From: Microdochium bolleyi
Lineage: Eukaryota; Ascomycota; Sordariomycetes; Xylariales; Microdochiaceae
Direction of reading: 5' to 3'
Assembly: GCA_001566295.1 (NCBI GenBank)
Contig: KQ964248.1
Span: forward strand, 1,612,001-1,676,000
Length of the DNA stretch: 64,000 nt
Part shown: piece after piece, positions 57,683-64,000 of the stretch
Position numbering within the stretch: the stretch's first letter is position 1
Layout: the number at the start of each line of letters is the position of its first letter
Position numbers and translations under genes: made by a program
Notes under the pieces: generated by a model
Told to the model about the DNA's origin: nothing
Database searches by the model: none
Seen by the model: only the letters and a program-made list of their open reading frames with translations

Positions 57683-60278
57683 ATGACGGCAACCGCACCA
57701 CAGGCCATCCCGGCCAAGGACCTCCAGGCTGCTCGCAAGCGCCGGAGAAGAGCGCCTGCAGGAGGTGCTGCTGATGACTGCTTTGCCTGCATCAAGTCTG
57801 GCGCCAAGTGCGACAGGCGGCGTCCCTACTGCTCGCAATGCCTCGAGTTCGGTAACGAGTGCTCCGGATACAAGACCCAGCTCACCTGGGGAGTTGGTGT
57901 CGCCTCGCGCGGCAAGCTTCGTGGTCTTTCGTTACCCATCGCCAAGGCCCCTCCCGTCCAGCCCGTCCCCAAGAAGACAGCCGTGCGCGCTCGTGCGAGC
58001 TCAAATGCCACAAGCCAGTGGAGCAACGACTCTGGCGACCGGAGTCCCAAGAGCTTCCGCCGCGACAGTGTCGACGTCAGAACATCCCATCTCTCCGCCT
58101 CTGTCCCTACGACACCCTTCCAGCAATTTGGCGAGTATCGCCAGTTCCCACTGCCGGCGACTCACACGCCCGTCTCAACACATGCAAACTGGGCTAGCCT
58201 GCCTGCGTTCACAGATCAGTACAACCCAGAACCCGCTAGGTTCCACAAGATCGACACGGCCATGAGCCACTTTTCCATGATGGGCGAGACCATGTCGGCC
58301 TCTGTCGAGTCTCTGAGCGATGTCGAGTACAGCATATCGCCAATGGGCCACTCCTTCCCTCCTCGTGAGGAGCAACACTTCATGAGCAGCCCGACCATCA
58401 TCTACGAGGGTTATGCTACACACAGCTCGCCACCACCCCACAGCCCAGCATCGGCCATCATGATCAACCAGCGCTCGGCTGCTCCGTCTTGTCCCAGTCT
58501 CGTCTATGCGCCTTCTGAGCACGGCTCCAGCCTCGGCTCGCACCACGAGGCAGCCTTTGACGCTCACATGGCCCATAGGCTGATGACCGACAACGACTCT
58601 CTGAGTAAGCAGGATTGTTATTGGTTCTTCCAGCCTCAGCAAATGCTGACCATCCCTCTTAGGTGTTCCTGAACTGGACTCCTATAGCACGAGCCCTCAC
58701 TCCAGTGTTGGCGGGTATTGGCCGCCATCATCGCTGCGAGAAGATGTCAAGCTCCCCCGCCCTGTCGAGCACCTGTCCGGACTTCCGGGTCTTTCCTTAG
58801 AGTCCAGCTCCCTCCACGTCAGCCCTGATCTTATTTCCAAGATCCCTTTCTTCCTCGACTACTACGAGAAGACCATGTGTCCCTCCATGGTCCTCGTTGA
58901 CGGCCCGACCAACCCCTACCGGAACCACATCCTGCAACTGGCTTCAAGCTCCCGCAGCCTGCAGCATGGCATCTGCGCCCTGGCTGCCTGCAACCTGAGG
59001 ATGAAACGGAGACTCAGCCTCGGCCAGCATTCGAGGGAGTTCTCATTGGCTGAGATTGGCAGCAGCGACTTCACTGCAGGAGACGATCCCTCCCTCTCTG
59101 AAGAGCTCCAGCACCGCAACCTGGCCATCACCTTGCTCAATGAGCAGCTCAACGATCCCTCCAAGGCGTCCCATGACTCGGTCTTGGCGACTATTCTCCT
59201 ACTGTGCCACTACAGAATGGTTGAATCGGGCATTGCCAAGTTCCACACCCAGTTTGCTGGCGTGAAGAAGATCCTGAGCATGCGTGCCCACAACTCCGGC
59301 TCATCGGCGTGGATGGAGGCAGTCTTCACCTACTTCGACTCTATCTCTGCGAGCATCAACGACCGGGAGGCACAGCTGAGCCATGGCTTCTTTGGTCTTT
59401 CTCTCGATGCCCCTCTCATTCCTGCAGGTGCCGAGAACTGGGTTGGTTGCGACCACGAGCTGTTCAAGACGATCGGAAAGCTTGGACGTCTCAACCTGCT
59501 CTCACAACACCGTCCTGTGCAGAACTCCATGGACATTGCTGACCTTCGCTCGTCATCTCCTATTGGCTCTCCTCTGGGACAGTCCTTCAAGCAATCGTCG
59601 ACAACAGTTGGCGACTTCTTCAGCATCCCCACTGCGCGATTCGATGGTAATGGCTTCAGCACTCAGCTCAACACAGAGCAGCTCCTCTCTTCGAACATGG
59701 GATCGTCCCCGGACTACGATGACCTGCGCTCCAACTTCTGGCGCGAGTGGAAGGAGGCTCGCACTGCTTTGCAGAGCTGGGAGTTTGATGCGCAAAGAGT
59801 CGCCGCCTCCCTTCCCGAGGCGGCATCGCCGAGCACACTGCGCGACCTCGGCCATCTCTCAGAGGCCTTCCGCTACGCCGCTCTTCTCTACACCGAGCGC
59901 CTTGCTTCTCCCCACGTGCCTGCGAGCCACAACACCTTCCGCAACCTTGTCAGCCAGGTTGTGTACTATGCAACATCCCTCGAGGCCGGTAGCAGCGCAG
60001 AGAAGTTCCTCCTCTGGCCCATGTTTGTCGCTGGCAGCGAGTGTGTGAACGAGCTCCAGCAAAACATTGTCCGCAACAAATGCCGGGACATCATGGCCCG
60101 CAGTGGCTACATGAACAACTTGTCCGCCATCGAGGTTCTCGAGCGCCTCTGGGCCGGCGAGTTCCTTCGCCCGAGCGAAATGGCCCCTGGCGCCCACATC
60201 GGCCCTACACGCGGACCATTCAGCTGGACCAGGTGCCTTGGCAGCCACGGTTCCGATGTCGAGTGGATCATGTTCTAG
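57683..60278 (+). CDS. Zn2Cys6 transcription factor with fungal-specific domain
   Basis: Encodes 845 residues in two exons: 57683-58604 and 58663-60278. The intron is 58 nt (GTAAGC...CTCTTAG, branch GCTGAC, phase 1). The DNA-binding cluster has Cys at 33, 36, 43, 50, 53 and 60, spacing C-x2-C-x6-C-x6-C-x2-C-x6-C. It is followed by a conserved SGYKTQLTWGVGVASRGKLRG stretch that characterises one subfamily (related to fission yeast Moc3). A Ser/Pro-rich linker leads to an ~500-residue helical domain of the Fungal_trans_2 type. The targets are unknown. A tight intron and complete length indicate a functional gene. It sits alone next to the gene-poor block with a long upstream region. It is too far from the gaa pair (33 kb) to infer a link. 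Confidence 0.92.
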
Positions 60279-61938
60279 GCGATAATGAGAACATGACTAC
60301 TAGCTCTATACATCACCCTTTATTTTTGGGGTGGTCTTTTATTCTTCATTTTACGGGACGCTTTCTCCACAATCTCAAATCATCCAGGGACGCATCAAAA
60401 GCACGAGCTCAGCATTTTTCTGTATTCGAAAGCCCTGGCATGGCATTTCATCTTTATTGGTCCCGGCGTAAACGAAGACATGACCCTGGGTTGAAGACAA
60501 TGGAGCATTGCGGCAGGCAGAGAACCCGCAGCTTGGCGCATGAACGGTAATGCTTTCTGGGAACGATTATTTTGTACAATTAACAGCCAGCATTGGGTTA
60601 CAACAAGACTTGGACATGAATTAGCGAGCAAACTGAATGGAACACAAAACAATCACATGACTTTCAGCAAAATATCTGCCTCTTTCCCAATCCTTGGGCG
60701 TGAACAATGTATCAAACCTGTGTCAATCCTCGCATCTTGTTGATCGTCGTTGACCTAGAAGCTCCACTTAAAACCGCGGACTCTTCTGGTTCCATGCATC
60801 GGGCCGCACATTCGATTCAGCCGCACCGCACCGTCTCCACGACCACACTGTAATTCGACGTCTTAGTGGGCAAGTCGGAACGAGGAAGAATGGCGTGGGG
60901 GTCAAGCGGCTTTGGTGGCTGACCCTTTTTGTTTCTTTCCGTGTAGGCACAAGTACGTAGACGCTTTTGTTGACTTTGGGTATCGCAATCCGGGGGACGC
61001 CACTTATACGGAGAGCATGGCGTGAGGTTTCGCGACGTGCGTTCAGGTGTGTACCCATGGTGATGCTGCAGGTTCGTAGAGACATGATCTCGAGGTTGCG
61101 ACTGAAGGCGGAACATTCGGCGTCCACCCAGCAGCGGGCTGGATCGAGTGGTTTGATCGCTGCTTTGGTAGCGTCTGGACATGAATCCGCAAGTGGCCAT
61201 GGCTGCATTCGCGAATCTCCAGCAGATCGAACCCGTTAGGGCAACTTTCGCCACGGCTGAGGCTCTACCGCGCGCTTGTTGATTATACCAAGTCGGTGAC
61301 TACTCATTTGCAAACTTTTGGCCAGATTCAGTACATGCGACAGGTTTCATTGCGAGAACAGGAAGCCATGAAGCTTGGTGGTCACTAAAGGTCCAGGTAT
61401 CGAATACACAAGAAGTGGTTCTTCTGATGAGCAGACACTTGCATCCTGAATAGACCTGCAAGCCTTACGAAGATTGTAACGGTTTTGCTGTGTGGAAAAG
61501 AAAGGTTCCTTGCCTGAAATTCTACTGCATGCTGAGTACAACAGACCGGTTGGGCGCGCACGTACAGTACACACACAGTGTAGTACTGTACAAACAATGA
61601 AGCTTTGACAGGGATAGCTTGCTCTGTTCCATCCCACCTCGAGATCGCGACAAACGGCGATCCAAACCCACGCGGACGCCTGGTCACGGCTCCAGAATCC
61701 CGAATCTGCCCCGAAGCGACGGAAATTCGAAAGAGTGCGCGCAAGCCAGACACAGCGCGCCACGACCTCCAGAGCAGCGCACCACCCTGTCGAGCCTCTA
61801 GAACAAAAGCTGTTCCTTCGTGACGCGCCGGCGCAACACGCCCTACTCTGGGCTAGGCTTCACGACCTTTCCACCCATCACGGGCGCATGTTCGAAACTT
61901 GTACTCGAAGCCTGTGAACCGCAAACCATGCTGCCATC
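60279..61938. other. Intergenic, regulator 3' end to telomere-protein promoter
   Basis: 1.66 kb. AT-rich 3' UTR sequence follows the regulator gene (60290-60750). Two ~140-codon minus-strand frames (60768-61254, 61347-61763) have no recognisable features and are not called. Confidence 0.5.
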
Positions 61939-64000
61939 ATGAGCGCCTCCGACGGTCAAGACGTCGCCTCCAAGCTCAATGGCGCAACACCCGCCGCGAT
62001 CGCGACTCTGTCCCCGGACCTGCCCGCCAACTCGTCGACCAAGGGCATCGTGACCATCATATGGCCGTACAGCCACGTCCGGGGCTCGTTCGCCTTCATA
62101 CTTGCCGAGCCCGACTTCCGCCTCCGCCTGAAACACGGCCAAGTCCGCGTCAACTTCACAGGCGCGGCAGCGGCCGCTGTGGGGAACTGCGGTCTTGAGA
62201 GTCAGGATGAGGTTGTGCTTGCGCTGGATGGCGCGGCCTGGGACTCGGCTAGCACGTCGCGGCGGCAGAGCGTGTCCGGCGCGGACATAGACTACCAGAT
62301 CACGTTCTTCGAGGAGGTCGGCTTGCAGGTCAGACAAGCAGCGACAGGAGAAGTTAAGTTTATATCCACCAAGGATGCCCCTGCTCGACAGGACGCGGAC
62401 CTGGCCCCTCAAGTCTCTGCGATCGCAGAACGTGATCTCGCGCCAGTAGCGCTCCCCGAGGTCCTGACTGCGGACGTGTCACCGCCACCGCACAAGACAC
62501 CAGCCAAGCCTGCGCGCGTCAACATCCTTGGTGAGGACGAGTTCGACTCGCCGGCGTTCATAAAAAGGGCGAGGGCTTCCTACGGGTCATTGTTCGAAGA
62601 CGGCTACGATATTTTCGAGGATGACGGCGGCGCGAAGAACCGCGGCCGGAAGCGCGCGCGGTTCGGAAGGGACAGCACAGCCTGGAGGTACACCAGCCAG
62701 AGCCCCAGCCCCGAGCCTGAGGAAATCGCGTCTCCCGCAGGAAAATCCCCGGCTATTTCACAGACAGCTCAGGTCGAAGAAGAAGCTCTGGGGTTGGCCG
62801 AGGCACAGCCGCGTGCAAAGTCGAGCAGTCCCCGACCCCGATCACCGCAAGTGGACGAAGGCGTGCAGACATCGCTTGAGATGCCACCAGCCGCTATGCC
62901 CCCAGCTCTGCCATCCCCAAGCTTTGTTATATCCACCGAGGGAACATCGAGCACATTTGACTTGCCTCCCGTGAGCAGCGACAAGATGGATTATGACCAT
63001 GGCCGCCTGAGCTCTGCCTGGGAACCAGCATCGGCCATGCGCAGCCCCAGGGAATCAGCTGCCCAGGCTAACGATCATGTTCGTGACGTATTTCCCGACA
63101 ACGCAGGGCACCAGCTTCGCGACAGCAGGGCAGATGGCGAGGAGATGTCCATACCGGGCTGGACCGCGATACCAAATGTCTTCAACGCCGGACTCGGAAC
63201 GGATGTGCACATCGATGACGTGCACACGGGTTTGGTCCACGCAGGTCTGCCGCATGAATTCGGCGTCTCTGGGGCAGAGCTGCCTCAGATGACCGGAGCA
63301 TTATTGCCGGAGGATCACCATTTCCACGACATGGACGCAATGCCGATCAACCATGCGCTCCACGAGCATTCCACGATCCCGCCATCATTCGATCCTATGG
63401 AGAGCCAATCTCCTCACGTGTCGAGCTACCCTCCATTGGAGCCGGACGAGCTCGGCTTTGAAGGATTCCCGACCGCATCAGCGATTCCGAGAACCCAGCT
63501 GACGTCGGATGGAGCAGACCTAAGCGCGCCATTCTCCAATCTTCACGACCGCTTTACACAAGAGAGCACACCTCACAGATCGGAACATGTATTCAGGAGT
63601 CAGTCGGGGTCTAGCAACGGGTCTACTTCTGACCACCCAGTAGTACTGGACGAGTCCGAGGAGGATGAGGAAGAGCCGGAGCATGACTACGTGCAGGGAG
63701 GTGTTCGCACACAAAGTCGCACCACTGTTTCCAGGGCTGTCGAGGACAACGAAGTCAGTGACGAAGTGGACGCAGAATACTCCGACGACGAGGAAGAGCT
63801 CTTGGACAACCCTGACGACGGAGGCGGCGACTACGACACGAGACCTGAGCCCGCGGACGATGAGGATGACAGCCATGATGAAGACCTGCAGGTCCATGAG
63901 CCGGAGCCCGCATTCCATGCCCCGGCCAGCGACGAGGACAGCGACCTCGAGGAGGAGCATGATGAGGACATGCAAGACGCTGTGCGCGCGGACGAAGCTC
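61939..64000 (+). CDS. Telomeric ssDNA-binding (Cdc13/POT1-type) protein, 5' part
   Basis: An open frame from ATG 61939 to the window edge without a stop: 687 codons, no intron needed. Residues ~20-125 (IATLSPDLPANSS, GIVTIIWPYSHVRGSFAFIL, AEPDFRLRLKHGQVRVNF) match the amino-terminal OB-fold block of the Telo_bind/Cdc13-POT1 family of filamentous fungi. It is followed by a long, poorly conserved, disordered region. From about residue 570 this is strongly acidic (runs of Glu and Asp). In this family a second ssDNA-binding OB fold is expected at the carboxy end, outside the window. The protein is inferred to cap telomere ends. The ATG at 61928 is out of frame; 61939 is the first usable start. 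Confidence 0.8.
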   Translation, partial: MSASDGQDVASKLNGATPAAIATLSPDLPANSSTKGIVTIIWPYSHVRGSFAFILAEPDFRLRLKHGQVRVNFTGAAAAAVGNCGLESQDEVVLALDGAAWDSASTSRRQSVSGADIDYQITFFEEVGLQVRQAATGEVKFISTKDAPARQDADLAPQVSAIAERDLAPVALPEVLTADVSPPPHKTPAKPARVNILGEDEFDSPAFIKRARASYGSLFEDGYDIFEDDGGAKNRGRKRARFGRDSTAWRYTSQSPSPEPEEIASPAGKSPAISQTAQVEEEALGLAEAQPRAKSSSPRPRSPQVDEGVQTSLEMPPAAMPPALPSPSFVISTEGTSSTFDLPPVSSDKMDYDHGRLSSAWEPASAMRSPRESAAQANDHVRDVFPDNAGHQLRDSRADGEEMSIPGWTAIPNVFNAGLGTDVHIDDVHTGLVHAGLPHEFGVSGAELPQMTGALLPEDHHFHDMDAMPINHALHEHSTIPPSFDPMESQSPHVSSYPPLEPDELGFEGFPTASAIPRTQLTSDGADLSAPFSNLHDRFTQESTPHRSEHVFRSQSGSSNGSTSDHPVVLDESEEDEEEPEHDYVQGGVRTQSRTTVSRAVEDNEVSDEVDAEYSDDEEELLDNPDDGGGDYDTRPEPADDEDDSHDEDLQVHEPEPAFHAPASDEDSDLEEEHDEDMQDAVRADEA

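Overview
The window reads as nuclear DNA of a filamentous ascomycete, most likely a Sordariomycete. The evidence is single genes (no operons) with short 58-126 nt introns that have GT-AG ends and CTAAC/CTGAC branch sites, GC-rich third codon positions, and a gene set typical of Pezizomycotina: Cut12, a MARVEL protein, a DUF6594-like protein, a Zn2Cys6 regulator with a fungal-specific domain, and a D-galacturonate gene pair. All gene models below were assembled by hand from splice signals and conserved reading frames. Every internal junction keeps frame.

Region 1 (1-33.8 kb) is dense and mostly housekeeping. In order: gcn2 eIF2alpha kinase (-, running off the left edge), spindle-pole-body protein Cut12 (+), ribosome biogenesis factor Nop16 (+), a DHA2-type MFS transporter (-), a secreted M20 peptidase/amidohydrolase (+), a four-helix MARVEL protein (+), a thiol-type glutathione peroxidase with an optional mitochondrial leader (-), a FAD-dependent DAO-fold oxidoreductase (+), a DHDPS-family aldolase (-) head-to-head with a Gfo/Idh/MocA reductase (+), the DRG1/Rbg1 GTPase in six exons including a 15-nt microexon (+), a Spo12-like protein (-), an ACAD10/11-like acyl-CoA dehydrogenase (-), splicing factor Cwc2 (+) and urease accessory factor UreF (-). 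The aldolase/reductase pair matches the divergent gaaC-gaaA pair of the fungal D-galacturonate (pectin) pathway. Their 1.7 kb shared promoter carries CreA-like GC-rich boxes and a CGG-N6-CCG palindrome.

Region 2 (33.8-57.7 kb) is about 24 kb with almost no genes. The only well-supported gene is a three-exon DUF6594-like membrane protein at 41.5-42.7 kb. The rest is moderate-GC sequence without long ATG-started frames. It contains simple repeats, including a 53-base G homopolymer, a 15-base G run, TG tracts and a GACAG-type microsatellite. I found no rRNA, convincing tRNA, CRISPR or intact transposon.

Region 3 (57.7-64 kb) resumes normal genes: a Zn2Cys6 transcription factor (+) and the 5' part of a telomeric single-strand-DNA-binding (Cdc13/POT1-type) protein (+) that runs off the right edge.

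I did not find a clearly novel multi-gene system. The most informative items are the galacturonate pair and its promoter, the gene-poor block with its long G tract, the Rbg1 microexon, the dual-start peroxidase, and the isolated DUF6594-like gene.
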